Below, one piece after another: positions 17,609 to 26,674 of a stretch of 64,000 bases of DNA. Source of the stretch: Tamlana crocina (GTDB lineage: Bacteria; Bacteroidota; Bacteroidia; Flavobacteriales; Flavobacteriaceae); NCBI GenBank assembly GCA_040429635.1, contig CP158972.1, positions 777,918 through 841,917 on the forward strand, in the 5' to 3' direction. The notes under the pieces are model-generated. The model ran no database searches, was not told the DNA's origin, and worked only from the letters and a program-made list of their open reading frames with translations. The translations under genes and the position numbers were made by a program. Positions within the stretch are counted from its first letter, which is position 1. Each line of letters opens with the position of its first letter.

Positions 17609-18619
17609 ATGGCACATAAAAAACAAACTTTAGGTGAATTTATTATTGAAAACCAAGCTGCTTTTAAATACTCTTCTGGTGAGTTGTCCAGTTTACTAAA
17701 CTCCATTAGGCTGGCTGCAAAAGTAGTAAACCATGAAGTAAATAAAGCAGGACTAGTAGATATTATTGGGGCTGCTGGCGATACTAATATTCAGGGGGAA
17801 GACCAGCAAAAACTGGATGTTTATGCGAACGAAAAGTTTATCCAAACCCTTACCAAACGGAATATAGTTTGTGGTATTGCCAGCGAGGAGGAAGATGATT
17901 TTATTACCATTAATAGTCAAGATGAAAACCATGGCAATAAATATGTGGTTTTAATCGATCCTTTGGATGGGTCGTCAAACATTGATGTTAATGTGTCTGT
18001 GGGAACCATTTTTTCCATTTATAGACGAGTAACTCCTGTAGGGACCCCGGTGCAGCTTGAAGATTTCCTTCAGAAAGGAAGCGAACAGGTGGCTGCCGGT
18101 TATGTGGTTTATGGAACATCTACTATGCTTGTTTATACCACTGGTGCGGGTGTTAATGGTTTTACCTTAAACCCTGCGATTGGATCGTTTTATTTGTCGC
18201 ACCCCGATATGCAGTTTCCTGAAGATGGATATATTTATTCCGTAAACGAAGGGAATTATCTCGATTTTCCGCAAGGCATTAAAAATTATATTAAATACTG
18301 CCAAATGGAAGAAGGAGACAGACCATATACGTCGAGGTATATTGGTTCTTTGGTGTCGGATTTTCACCGAAACATGATAAAGGGAGGTATTTATTTGTAT
18401 CCGCAAGGTTCAAGAAATCCAAATGGAAAATTGCGTTTATTGTACGAATGTAACCCTATGGCTTTTTTAGCGGAACAAGCCAATGGTAAGGCTAGTGATG
18501 GTTTTACAAGAATTATGGATATAGATCCAACCGAATTACATCAGCGTGTACCTTTTGTTTGTGGAAGCAAAAACATGGTAGATAAGTGTGAGGAATTTAT
18601 GCGGAATGCACAGAAATAA
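17609..18619 (+). CDS. fbp: Class I fructose-1,6-bisphosphatase
   Basis: This 336-residue enzyme hydrolyses fructose 1,6-bisphosphate to fructose 6-phosphate in gluconeogenesis. It has the metal-binding motifs ASEEEDD and [19 protein letters not shown] and the substrate-binding region near [31 protein letters not shown] and [13 protein letters not shown]. The length matches the family. It is a single-gene unit on the plus strand, divergent from the GNAT-lysC operon, and ends just before a strong hairpin terminator. Confidence 0.97.
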   Translation: MAHKKQTLGEFIIENQAAFKYSSGELSSLLNSIRLAAKVVNHEVNKAGLVDIIGAAGDTNIQGEDQQKLDVYANEKFIQTLTKRNIVCGIASEEEDDFITINSQDENHGNKYVVLIDPLDGSSNIDVNVSVGTIFSIYRRVTPVGTPVQLEDFLQKGSEQVAAGYVVYGTSTMLVYTTGAGVNGFTLNPAIGSFYLSHPDMQFPEDGYIYSVNEGNYLDFPQGIKNYIKYCQMEEGDRPYTSRYIGSLVSDFHRNMIKGGIYLYPQGSRNPNGKLRLLYECNPMAFLAEQANGKASDGFTRIMDIDPTELHQRVPFVCGSKNMVDKCEEFMRNAQK

Positions 18620-18640
18620 AAATATCTAAATATTAACAAA

Positions 18641-18668
18641 AAAATGCGAGCTTTTTAGCTCGCATTTT
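18641..18668. terminator. Bidirectional terminator after fbp
   Basis: A 12-bp stem (AAAATGCGAGCT/AGCTCGCATTTT) with a TTTT loop is flanked by an A-tract and a T-tract, so it can act on both strands. It lies between the converging fbp and T9SS-protein genes. A 32-bp stretch here is identical to the terminator at 31393-31424. Confidence 0.9.
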
Positions 18669-18709
18669 TATTATCCCTCAATTTAGCAGACCCCCTGAGA
18701 ATAGCAATT

Positions 18710-19696
18710 TTACTTTTTAACTATTTTAAAAGAGGCTGTGCCCACATCAGTTTTTAGATTTAAGATATACAAACCACTTTTTAGGTGCTCAACGTTTAAA
18801 GTAGTTTTGTTTTCTGTACTTGAGTAAACTTTTTGGCCTAAGTTGTTGTAAATTACGGCTTTTAGAACATTAATGTTATCGGGTAGCCTCATGTTGAGTT
18901 GTGCGTTAAAAGGGTTAGGATGCAATAAAGTGGACTTTTTCAAGAAATCATCAATTCCTAAAGTGGCTATTTCATCAACCGTTGTGGTGATGGACCAATT
19001 GCTGTTTGAATCCTTCACCCGAACATAAATAACGTCTTCAAAACTGTAATTGCCCGTTGGATAGGGCACATTGAATGTATAAGTGCCATCCGCCTCGGGT
19101 TCAGTAATTTCAACAACAGTATTGTTGCCAAATTCCAAATCATCTCCAAAAAAGTATTCAATTTCTACAAGGTTGGTGTTTGGGTTTTGGTAAACCTCTA
19201 TATTTTTTCTAAAAGTATGACTCCAATTTCCGTAAGCATCCTTTACCCTACCATATAGTTTGTGGTAACCTAAAGGTGTGTTTGCTGCTATTTGTGCGGT
19301 GAAGGCTTGTTCAATATCATCCGTTTCAGGGTCAATGGTGAACGATGTCCCTGCGCCGTACTGGTAGTCTTCATCAATGAAATACTCGCCCATTACAATA
19401 TTGTTTTCAACAAAGGGCGCTACAATTTCGATATGTTTTCTGATGGTTTGGCTCCAATTTCCGTCGGCATCCTTTACCCGCATATAGAGTTTGTGATAAC
19501 CTACCGAAGTGCCAGAAGGAATATCTGCCAATACGGTTTCGGTAATGTCTATATCGGGCGATGCAATATCAAGTACCGTGTTCTGTCCAAATCCATTATC
19601 GGCATCCAAAAAATACTCAATTTGGGTAGCGTTGGATTGGGCACGGATACCTAGTGTTATAGCCAATACAATGGCTGTTAAAATAATCCGTTTCAT
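18710..19696 (-). CDS. T9SS-secreted protein with three internal repeats
   Basis: This 328-residue protein has a signal peptide (MKRIILTAIVLAITLGIRAQ) and a C-terminal type A sorting domain: LHPNPFNAQLNM, then VIYNNLGQKVYSS, LNVEHLKSGLYIL and a final KIVKK. Between them are three repeats of about 75 residues, each beginning IEYFLDADNGFG-like (IEYFLD, MGEYFIDED, IEYFFGDD) and containing a 'RVKDAdGNWSqT' core. Proteins of this repeat type are secreted and retained at the cell surface by T9SS. It lies 6 nt downstream of the next secreted protein gene. No enzymatic motif is visible. Confidence 0.85.
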   Translation of the reverse strand: MKRIILTAIVLAITLGIRAQSNATQIEYFLDADNGFGQNTVLDIASPDIDITETVLADIPSGTSVGYHKLYMRVKDADGNWSQTIRKHIEIVAPFVENNIVMGEYFIDEDYQYGAGTSFTIDPETDDIEQAFTAQIAANTPLGYHKLYGRVKDAYGNWSHTFRKNIEVYQNPNTNLVEIEYFFGDDLEFGNNTVVEITEPEADGTYTFNVPYPTGNYSFEDVIYVRVKDSNSNWSITTTVDEIATLGIDDFLKKSTLLHPNPFNAQLNMRLPDNINVLKAVIYNNLGQKVYSSTENKTTLNVEHLKSGLYILNLKTDVGTASFKIVKK

Positions 19697-19702
19697 GGCA
19701 AA

Positions 19703-20830
19703 TTAGTTATTGGTTCGAGCTTTAACAGTTACCGAAAGCCCGGTACCTGGTTCGGATACGCCTGTGGTAGTAACATCATAAGCTACGGGAATGGCACCTA
19801 AGCCAGACAAATTGTAGCGGTTGGTAAGCACCACACCACCAAATGCACCACGCTCGGCGCCATCGCTACCCGCTTGGTTGTAGCTGGAGCCCGATTGCAA
19901 TTGGTATAATCCATCGGTTGTGCCTTCTTCTACAAATAATAGCGCCATGCTGGGCACCCAAAGATTGCCCGGAGTACCATCGAACACATCTGAGTTTGAA
20001 ACTGTATTGTATTCTACGTTATTATTGGTGCCACTATTAATGTTTGCAGTAATACCAGCGGCTTTTAGAATATTGTTTTGGAAGGAACCTGTGTTGAACT
20101 CTAAATTTAATTCATTAGCTGGCCCATCGAAAACATTATTGTTGCATACCATAATAGTTCCGGTGCCCCATGCATTGTCTGTCCATAATAATTTTTTTTG
20201 GCAGATATTGTTGTTGAATACAATTTCTTGTGGAGGGATATAGGAACTACTTCCAGTATCGACTATAGCACTGGTATTGTATGTGTTTGGAAAAAAATTC
20301 TGAAGAATATAGATGTCAACCAGTTGGGTGTTTGGTCTTACGTAGCGGTCTATCCTACATCTTTTAACGGTAACCCCGTTTACGTTTACATATACAATTC
20401 CATCTACACTGCTTCCATCATATAATATATTCATCCCGATGAGTTGTGAAGATTCAGAACCAGCATCAAATGTAACACGTCCAATTTTAGCATCATAGGT
20501 GTTGTTTGAAACTTTAGGGTTTTCAGTTAAAAAGTAACCAGGGCCAATAATAACTAGCTCTTTTGTAATTGTGGCATCGGCATAAACAATAGTAGAACCT
20601 TCTACATGCAGTATGTCGCCATCATTTACATTAGGGTAAGCAACAGCTTCGTTAATTTCGCTAAATACGGGAAAGCTAGGTGTACCCCCATAATTTTCGC
20701 CAAAGTTTGTGGTGCCATCGTAGTTGGATTGGTTGTTTACACGCCAGGTAGTTTGGGCGTACAGCATCGAGGTCAATAATAGGACGGTACATAATACGGC
20801 CATGTTTGAGAGTAATTGTTTTGTTTTCAT
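19703..20830 (-). CDS. Secreted protein, possible parallel beta-helix, unknown function
   Basis: This 375-residue protein has a signal peptide ending near LYAQ. The body is rich in Asn, Gly, Val and Ile, with spaced strands such as DGDILHVEGSTIVYADATI and VYVNVNGVTVKRCRIDRYV, as in right-handed parallel beta-helix proteins. There is no visible polysaccharide-lyase catalytic motif and no convincing T9SS tail at the C-terminus (ends VKARTNN). The T9SS repeat protein gene starts 6 nt after its stop, so the two are probably co-transcribed. I do not recognise a named family. Confidence 0.7.
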   Translation of the reverse strand: MKTKQLLSNMAVLCTVLLLTSMLYAQTTWRVNNQSNYDGTTNFGENYGGTPSFPVFSEINEAVAYPNVNDGDILHVEGSTIVYADATITKELVIIGPGYFLTENPKVSNNTYDAKIGRVTFDAGSESSQLIGMNILYDGSSVDGIVYVNVNGVTVKRCRIDRYVRPNTQLVDIYILQNFFPNTYNTSAIVDTGSSSYIPPQEIVFNNNICQKKLLWTDNAWGTGTIMVCNNNVFDGPANELNLEFNTGSFQNNILKAAGITANINSGTNNNVEYNTVSNSDVFDGTPGNLWVPSMALLFVEEGTTDGLYQLQSGSSYNQAGSDGAERGAFGGVVLTNRYNLSGLGAIPVAYDVTTTGVSEPGTGLSVTVKARTNN

Positions 20831-20922
20831 TTCTTAGAATTTTAAAGGATTAATTAATAGCAATGTTTTCATGTTTTTTGGAACGTAATAGCAATCGTAA
20901 AAAAGTGATTTTTGAAAAGTAA

Positions 20923-21456
20923 CTACAACTCAATTATTGAAGTAATTGAAAACTTTCCATTGGTTATTGAAATTTTCCTGTCAGGGTCGTCCTCATGTAC
21001 TGCCTCAGCACTAAAAGTCCCTGAAGCAGATTCTCCATCAAAATAAGTAAGTGTTATTGAAGCAGAACCAACATAAGGTCGAGCTATGTAGTTTTCATCT
21101 AATTCGTTTGCAGCAGTGATGCCAATTTCGGTAGTAAGGCCTGGTATTTTATCCTCTTCATCAACATCATCAATTAAATTATAGGTTTTCCCTTCTGCAG
21201 GCTTGTAAATTCCTATGCTAACAAATTTTCCACCATCAATTGATATACCGGAAATGGTAAGTATATTATATCCATAAGATGCTCCTGTTAAGGTTGAAGA
21301 TGATGTAAATGAAGTACCGTCTAAATTGCACGTTACATAATCGCCATCTGGTAATGAGGTTGTTGAATCACTAGAGCAAGACAATAAAATCATTCCAATA
21401 ACGCTTAGCAACATGAAATTTATTAATGTAACAGATTTATAGATTCTTTTTTTCAT
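20923..21456 (-). CDS. Small secreted lipoprotein, unknown function
   Basis: This 177-residue protein has an N-terminal hydrophobic segment ending in the lipobox ILLSC (Cys27). The mature part begins with a low-complexity Ser/Thr linker and continues as a beta-rich domain (DYVTCNLDGTSFTSSS, ISITNGKFSITSI). Its general plan, a short secreted beta-domain that ends in 'nGkF', resembles that of the protein encoded immediately upstream (21470-22012), and the two genes lie 13 nt apart. They may be distant paralogues. I do not recognise the family. Confidence 0.7.
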   Translation of the reverse strand: MKKRIYKSVTLINFMLLSVIGMILLSCSSDSTTSLPDGDYVTCNLDGTSFTSSSTLTGASYGYNILTISGISIDGGKFVSIGIYKPAEGKTYNLIDDVDEEDKIPGLTTEIGITAANELDENYIARPYVGSASITLTYFDGESASGTFSAEAVHEDDPDRKISITNGKFSITSIIEL

Positions 21457-21469
21457 AATTTAATATGGG

Positions 21470-22012
21470 TTATTTATATTCTTTTAAGTTCTTATAGGAT
21501 ACATTCGTAAAAACACCATCAGTAATTTTATATGTGTTAACGCCGTCTGAGGCGGTAAACCGAAACTCTCCGGAAACGAGTTTGTTTACTTTATCAATAG
21601 ATGTGATTTTTAGATAAGAATCTTCAGTAGATTCTGTGCTAGCTTCTTTTTCATTATCATTCTGTACTTCAAAATAATGGCCAGTAGGAAAGTCTTCCCC
21701 TGTATTATTTTTTGAGTCCCATACGGTATTTGGCCCCACGGTGTTAAACGATTTCTCGTCCATTATTGAAACAAGAATACTTTTGGCAACATTATCTATA
21801 ACAGTACCTCCGTTAATGCTTAGTTGAAAGAACATGGGCGTTTTTACCAATACCGCAAAAATCTGGCTAAAGCCATCTTCTGGTGTTGGTACAAAATCAC
21901 TGCCGTTTATCTTGGCAGAGAATTGTGCTGCACCATTTTGGGCATAAATGCTTGAATAGTTAAAAGCGAATAAAAAACATACAATGAAGGCTATTTTTGA
22001 AAAAGTTTTCAT
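21470..22012 (-). CDS. Small secreted protein, unknown function
   Basis: I chose the ATG at 22012 over an in-frame ATG at 22045 because it gives a signal peptide directly (MKTFSKIAFIVCFLFAFNYS) and begins 4 nt after the stop of the LRR gene instead of overlapping it. The mature protein of about 160 residues has a beta-rich pattern: AAQFSAKINGSDFVPTPEDG near the start and GEFRFTASDGVNTYKITDG at the end. That layout parallels the next gene, suggesting a related fold. No catalytic residues are apparent. Confidence 0.7.
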   Translation of the reverse strand: MKTFSKIAFIVCFLFAFNYSSIYAQNGAAQFSAKINGSDFVPTPEDGFSQIFAVLVKTPMFFQLSINGGTVIDNVAKSILVSIMDEKSFNTVGPNTVWDSKNNTGEDFPTGHYFEVQNDNEKEASTESTEDSYLKITSIDKVNKLVSGEFRFTASDGVNTYKITDGVFTNVSYKNLKEYK

Positions 22013-22016
22013 GGTT

Positions 22017-24152
22017 CTAGTTTTTAATGATTTTTTTGATGACATTTCCCAAATTTGAATTAATATTCAAAAAGTACATTCCGTCTTGAAAATGGGAAAT
22101 GTCAATGGTATTATTGCCTCCATGCAAAACCCCTTTTACTAAAACTTGACCGTTAATATTTGTTAATTTGTATAAAGCTTTTTGAAGCGTATTGATGTGA
22201 ATTTTATCTTTTGTTGGATTAGGGTATAAAGTAGTTACTGTTTGGTCGTTTTCTTCTGCAATAGTTAAGGTTGAGGCCTCATAGCTCACCTTAAAATCAT
22301 CCACATACAATTTATCTTGCCCAACGGTGTTAAAGTGCCTTACAATGATACCAATATTTTTTCCTGCAAAAGATATGGGTATAGCGGCTGTAATATCTTT
22401 CGCTGTTCCAGAACCACCTACCGTTAAGGTTTCTTCGTGTATTTTAGTGTTGAACGACTGTCCTAAGGCTTCATCAAAAACATAAACGGCAAAGTGCTCT
22501 GCAGGGCGATCACTACTGGAAGCCTCTACATTTATTTTAAATGAAATGGATGTTGCATTGTTGGGAATGGTAATGGCTCCGGTTGGTGTAATAAGTAAAT
22601 TGTCTGGGGTTAATGCACCGGCAATATCATCATAAGATTTAGAAAAGAAACTTGTATCTGTTATAAGGCCTTTTCCTGCAACATTGCCGTTTTCTGTTTC
22701 CCAAGTAAAGGAATCGCCATCATTATTTGTGGCTGAAAAGTTTGCATAGTCACTAGAATCGGAAGACCATACAATGCCACAATCTTCGCTAAAACTTGTA
22801 TGGGCATCTATGTTTGTCCAGTTTGTAGAAGAATAGGATGGGTCATCTACTTGGATGCAAGTTAGGTTTGGATTGTCTGTTGTGTTAAAATAAAAACCTC
22901 CTGTGATTAAAGTATTATTACCATTTTTGATGTTTAAATATGTTAGCTGGTTCTCATTGCATTCTATTGCTTCCAATTTTAAATGACTTGATAGGTCTAA
23001 GTAGCCTAATTGGTTATTGCCACAGCTTAACCATGTTAACTGCAAATTATTACTAACATCTAAGCTAGTTAATCGGTTATCAAAGCACCAAAGTATATCT
23101 ATCAAAGTATTTTGATTTATGTCTAAATTAGTCAATAGATTTGCTCCACAATTTAAATCGTCCAGAAGTGTATTATTACTAACATCTAAAGTGTTTAATT
23201 GATTAAATTGACATTGTAATCTTTCTAAAAGAGTATTATTGCTAATATTTATTGTAGAAATTTGATTGACGGCAAATAAAAGTTCTCTTAAATTAGTGTG
23301 AGCATCAACATTTAAGGAGGTTAGTTGGTTGTCTTGGCAGCTTAAGATCTCTAATAGGGTATTATTGCTAATATCTAAAGATGTTAGTCCATTGCTGTCA
23401 ATCCATAATGTTTTTAATAACGTATTATTGTTTACGTTTATATTTTGAATAGAGTTTTGACCACATGTTAATTCTTCTAATAGAGTATTGTTACTAACGT
23501 CTAAACTAGTTAAGTTATTCGAGCCGCAAGAAAGTTTTTTTAATTGAAATTTATCACTAATATCTAAGCTTGAAATTTGATTGAAATAGCAATCTAAATT
23601 TGTAAGATTAGGGTTGTTGCTTATGTCTAATGTTGCTATTTGGTTAGCACTAACAGACAAGGTTTCTAATAAATTGTTATTGCTAATATCTATGGATGTT
23701 AATTGACTGCCACTAATTTGAAAATCTTTTAACAAGGTGTTATTTGTTAAATTAATACTTTGTATTGAATTGTTGTTAGCATTTACTTCTTCTAAAACGG
23801 TGCTATTGTTAATATTTAATGAGGATAAATTATTAGAATAACAAAGCAATTTCTTTAATTGTAAGTTATTGCTAAAATTTAAGCTTGTAAGATTATTTCC
23901 TTGACACCTTAATTCAGTTAAAGCAGTAAAAGCTTCTATTCCTGTAAGGTCACTAATATTTCTGTATGATATATTTAAATATGTAACACCAGAAATATCA
24001 GATGTAAAAACCTTACCATTAATAGCTCCATCGCTATCAATGCCCAAATCGATTAACGCTTGTTCAAAATTGACATCGGGTATGGCGGTGGTTTGGGAAA
24101 ATCCTAAATAAGAAATTGTGAACAATATAAATGAGAGTAATTTTATTTTCAT
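22017..24152 (-). CDS. T9SS-secreted leucine-rich-repeat protein
   Basis: This 711-residue protein has a signal peptide (MKIKLLSFILFTISYLGFSQ) and then about 18 LRR units of 20-22 residues spanning roughly residues 50-400, with the recurring core LTSLDISNNTLLE.L.C..N. Residues about 430-620 form a jellyroll 'cleaved adhesin/choice-of-anchor' type domain (FTWETENGN, AVYVFDE, IIVRHFN, DKLYVDDFKVSYE). The last 80 residues are a T9SS type A sorting tail (TLYPNPTKDKIHIN, then ISHFQDGMYFLNI). The LRR part should be a surface-exposed binding scaffold. The near-identical repeats also show at DNA level between about 22950 and 23950, where unequal recombination could change repeat number. Confidence 0.9.
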   Translation of the reverse strand: MKIKLLSFILFTISYLGFSQTTAIPDVNFEQALIDLGIDSDGAINGKVFTSDISGVTYLNISYRNISDLTGIEAFTALTELRCQGNNLTSLNFSNNLQLKKLLCYSNNLSSLNINNSTVLEEVNANNNSIQSINLTNNTLLKDFQISGSQLTSIDISNNNLLETLSVSANQIATLDISNNPNLTNLDCYFNQISSLDISDKFQLKKLSCGSNNLTSLDVSNNTLLEELTCGQNSIQNINVNNNTLLKTLWIDSNGLTSLDISNNTLLEILSCQDNQLTSLNVDAHTNLRELLFAVNQISTINISNNTLLERLQCQFNQLNTLDVSNNTLLDDLNCGANLLTNLDINQNTLIDILWCFDNRLTSLDVSNNLQLTWLSCGNNQLGYLDLSSHLKLEAIECNENQLTYLNIKNGNNTLITGGFYFNTTDNPNLTCIQVDDPSYSSTNWTNIDAHTSFSEDCGIVWSSDSSDYANFSATNNDGDSFTWETENGNVAGKGLITDTSFFSKSYDDIAGALTPDNLLITPTGAITIPNNATSISFKINVEASSSDRPAEHFAVYVFDEALGQSFNTKIHEETLTVGGSGTAKDITAAIPISFAGKNIGIIVRHFNTVGQDKLYVDDFKVSYEASTLTIAEENDQTVTTLYPNPTKDKIHINTLQKALYKLTNINGQVLVKGVLHGGNNTIDISHFQDGMYFLNINSNLGNVIKKIIKN

Positions 24153-24198
24153 AGTATTATATTCTTGTTGATAATAGCATCAAGGAAGGGGGGCGTAA

Positions 24199-25143
24199 TT
24201 AATACCACCCCCTAATATTATATGTGTTAGGCTGCTGGTTATTGCCATAAGCAACCCCAACATCTCTGGCAGCTTGTATTCTAGATTTTTCAACATCTAA
24301 AACTTTTAGTGCGTAGTTCCAATTTCTGTCGCTTAATTCTTTTACTCTATCTGATATTTTAGAGAACAACGATTTAACTTGATTGAAACAAGGTGCGGTG
24401 GGTTCAACCGTTGCCAAAAGTGCAGCCGCTTCGTTAGCGGCATTAATATCTTGGTTGGCGGCCCAAATACCACTGGCTTCCGATAGTTTAACTTTGCAAT
24501 CAAATTCAATAGCTTTGTCGTAATAGGTAGCAAGCTTGGTTTTTATTTTATCAAAACATGTGCTAACTTCAGGAACGCTTGATAATAAGGCTAGAGCTCC
24601 TTCATAGTTGTTTTGTGAAGCTAATGCATCAGCTTGCTTAATAACTAAGTTGCAATTGTTGTTAAAGTATTCAATAATACGTTCTTTGCTTCTTGTTACT
24701 AAATCTTGTAATGCTTGGTTTTTAGGTTTTATTTGATTTATTGCTGCCATATAGGCTTTGTTTTCATTGGTGCCAACGCCTTTAACCATTATGGATTCAC
24801 TTGTATATAGTGTACCCTCAATACCATCACCAACATAAAGTGTAACCTCTAGGTTTAAGGCGATTTTTGGAGGGGCTGTAGGCAAAACATCTTTGCTAAT
24901 CACAGTAATATTCGGTGTAATGATAAACCGTGAGTCATAACCACCTTGAGCAATGCCATTTTTTGTAATGATTTGGTTTAATTTGTTTGAAAGCATACTT
25001 TTAGCATAAGTAGGAACACTTTCTGTTTGATTAGGAATGTAAGATCCTAAAAAAATACCATCGTAATTAACATTATTTTGTGCTGCCAATGTTAGCGAGG
25101 CAATGAGTACGAAACTGGATATTATTTTTTTCATTTCTTTCAT
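24199..25143 (-). CDS. Secreted protein of the four-gene set (unknown; tail gene)
   Basis: This 314-residue protein starts MKEMKK (an ATG three codons in would also work) with a signal peptide ending near LTLAAQ. The first half, about residues 25-150, alternates strands and helices (DSRFIITPNITVISKDV, PPKIALNLEVTLYVGDG, ESIMVKGVGTNENKAYMAAI), reminiscent of CsgG/LpoB-type lipoprotein domains. The second half is helical with repeated Cys-containing segments (NNCNLVIKQADALASQNNYE, EVSTCFDKIK, TAPCFNQVKSL) that look like TPR-like helix pairs. It lies 10 nt downstream of the DUF6175-like gene. I do not recognise a named family. Confidence 0.65.
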   Translation of the reverse strand: MKEMKKIISSFVLIASLTLAAQNNVNYDGIFLGSYIPNQTESVPTYAKSMLSNKLNQIITKNGIAQGGYDSRFIITPNITVISKDVLPTAPPKIALNLEVTLYVGDGIEGTLYTSESIMVKGVGTNENKAYMAAINQIKPKNQALQDLVTRSKERIIEYFNNNCNLVIKQADALASQNNYEGALALLSSVPEVSTCFDKIKTKLATYYDKAIEFDCKVKLSEASGIWAANQDINAANEAAALLATVEPTAPCFNQVKSLFSKISDRVKELSDRNWNYALKVLDVEKSRIQAARDVGVAYGNNQQPNTYNIRGWY

Positions 25144-25153
25144 TTTTTAAAAT

Positions 25154-26110
25154 TTATTTACCACCAAGAATTATGGTGGCTCTTCCCAGTCCTTTCATGA
25201 CCAATTTGTTTGGGATGTTATATGGAGCACTTTTTAAATATTTACTAAGCTCATATACAAAACGGCGTGCATCTAAGGCTCTACCTTGTTCATTTTCCAA
25301 TGGAATTCTAACTTGTTCAAACAATGCCATGTTTTCGGTCATGTCTGTCGTGCTAAAACGCCCTTTTACAGCGTTGTCTGCTAGCCAATCTTCAATAGCA
25401 AAACCAAGGACTTCACCACCATATTCCGTATCTAAATCGCCATCCCAATCATTCCATTTTTGAATGCGGACAATAATTTCCCTACCATTTTCAAACATAT
25501 CATCAAAATGTGCTTGTAAACGTTCGGTAAATTTATCCATGTGGGCCAAAACTGCTTCAGACAGCAATACTGGTAATTCGGCTGAAAAAGAAGGTGCCCC
25601 CGTGCCAGCAGCAGTAGCAATTTGTTTATCGGTATAGGCATCTAAACCCTGAAGGTTAAACGTAATGGATTTTTTAGGGCCAGTTTGGTTTACTGTCCAA
25701 GTAAGTTGCATGATAATATCTGCTTTAGCCGCTTTTTTCAATGCATCTATAGGGCTTTCGGCTACACCACTGCCCGAATCGCTAGAGGAACGTAAATTGT
25801 CTTCAGCCGAATTGGATTTTAGTGTTTTAATGGCCGATTCCATATTTTTTAGTGGAAAGCCCCTGTCTGCCATCATACCATTTATTTGGCTAATAACTAA
25901 AAGTACGTCGGTATCTTGTTGGAATGCTTTTTGATAATCAGGTATTTGAACCAAAGTGCCTTGGTCATCAAAATTCATGACGTAACCATTTTTTATACAC
26001 CAAGCATCACTTGGAACCACCATAATTGTTGGTTTTTTGGCTTGGCTAAATGTTATTGCACTTATTAAAAATAGGCAATAGGTAATGTGTAAGTGTATCT
26101 GTTTTTTCAT
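25154..26110 (-). CDS. Secreted DUF6175-like protein
   Basis: This 318-residue protein has a signal peptide (ending near ITFSQ) and opens with KKPTIMVVPSDAWC, a pattern I associate with DUF6175 of Bacteroidota. It continues with a helix-rich segment (DRGFPLKNMESAIKTL), a Ser-rich loop near residues 100-115, a strand-rich part (ADIIMQLTWTVNQTGP) and a C-terminal region ending VMKGLGRATIILGGK. The order 'conserved strand, helix, then paired strands' recalls CsgG-like outer-membrane assembly proteins, but no family motif proves this. It is the third gene of four closely spaced secreted-protein genes. Confidence 0.65.
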   Translation of the reverse strand: MKKQIHLHITYCLFLISAITFSQAKKPTIMVVPSDAWCIKNGYVMNFDDQGTLVQIPDYQKAFQQDTDVLLVISQINGMMADRGFPLKNMESAIKTLKSNSAEDNLRSSSDSGSGVAESPIDALKKAAKADIIMQLTWTVNQTGPKKSITFNLQGLDAYTDKQIATAAGTGAPSFSAELPVLLSEAVLAHMDKFTERLQAHFDDMFENGREIIVRIQKWNDWDGDLDTEYGGEVLGFAIEDWLADNAVKGRFSTTDMTENMALFEQVRIPLENEQGRALDARRFVYELSKYLKSAPYNIPNKLVMKGLGRATIILGGK

Positions 26111-26127
26111 AAGTTGTGTATTAATAA

Positions 26128-26655
26128 TTAAAATCCGGATGCTAAACCTCTTATAATGCCTTCTTCTTCCAATCGTTTTCTTAACATATCGGTTTGGACA
26201 TTAACTACGGCGCCAATTTTGTATTCACGTTTGCTTACTTTCAATCGATCGCCAGCAGCTATTCTACCGTCTGTAGCTGCAGACACGTATTTAAGGTAAT
26301 CGCCGCCATCGGCAAAAAAAGCATCAAAGAATTCAGCATGTTCAGCTGCGGTTTTAGCAGATTTTAGTAAAGGGCTAAAGGAAGTGCATCCTTGTCCGCC
26401 ACCTGCAAATCCCTTAAAAATGATACCATGTACGGCATTTTTCATGGCATGCGAAATGGCATGTTTTGGATTTTTGGAATAAGACCATACTTTTACAAGT
26501 TTGGACCCTAGTTTTGCAATGCCTTCGCACTCGATATCATAACGAAAAATTTCGGTGTCTTTGTTGGCTTTTTCATTTTTCCATTGGGCGTTTGCACTTA
26601 CCCCAATTACCAAGAAGGCAATTATAATAAATAGTGGTTTTGTTTTTTGTATCAT
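26128..26655 (-). CDS. Small secreted protein of the four-gene set, unknown
   Basis: This 175-residue protein has a signal peptide ending at SANAQ. The mature part of about 150 residues contains a single strongly patterned region, FRYDIECEGIAKLGSKLVKVWSYS, and a Gly-rich loop FKGFAGGGQGCTSFSPL, and finishes with a basic amphipathic helix. Two cysteines (in IECEG and GGQGCTS) could form a disulfide. The gene sits 19 nt after the first gene of the set and 17 nt before the DUF6175-like gene. I do not recognise the family. Confidence 0.65.
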   Translation of the reverse strand: MIQKTKPLFIIIAFLVIGVSANAQWKNEKANKDTEIFRYDIECEGIAKLGSKLVKVWSYSKNPKHAISHAMKNAVHGIIFKGFAGGGQGCTSFSPLLKSAKTAAEHAEFFDAFFADGGDYLKYVSAATDGRIAAGDRLKVSKREYKIGAVVNVQTDMLRKRLEEEGIIRGLASGF

Positions 26656-26674
26656 GTTGTTTTAGTATTTAAGG

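Noticed and set aside
22900-24000. Regularly spaced repeats that could suggest a CRISPR array
   Set aside because: The repeats are in frame, encode LRR units of 20-22 residues and vary at synonymous and non-synonymous positions, and no cas genes are nearby.
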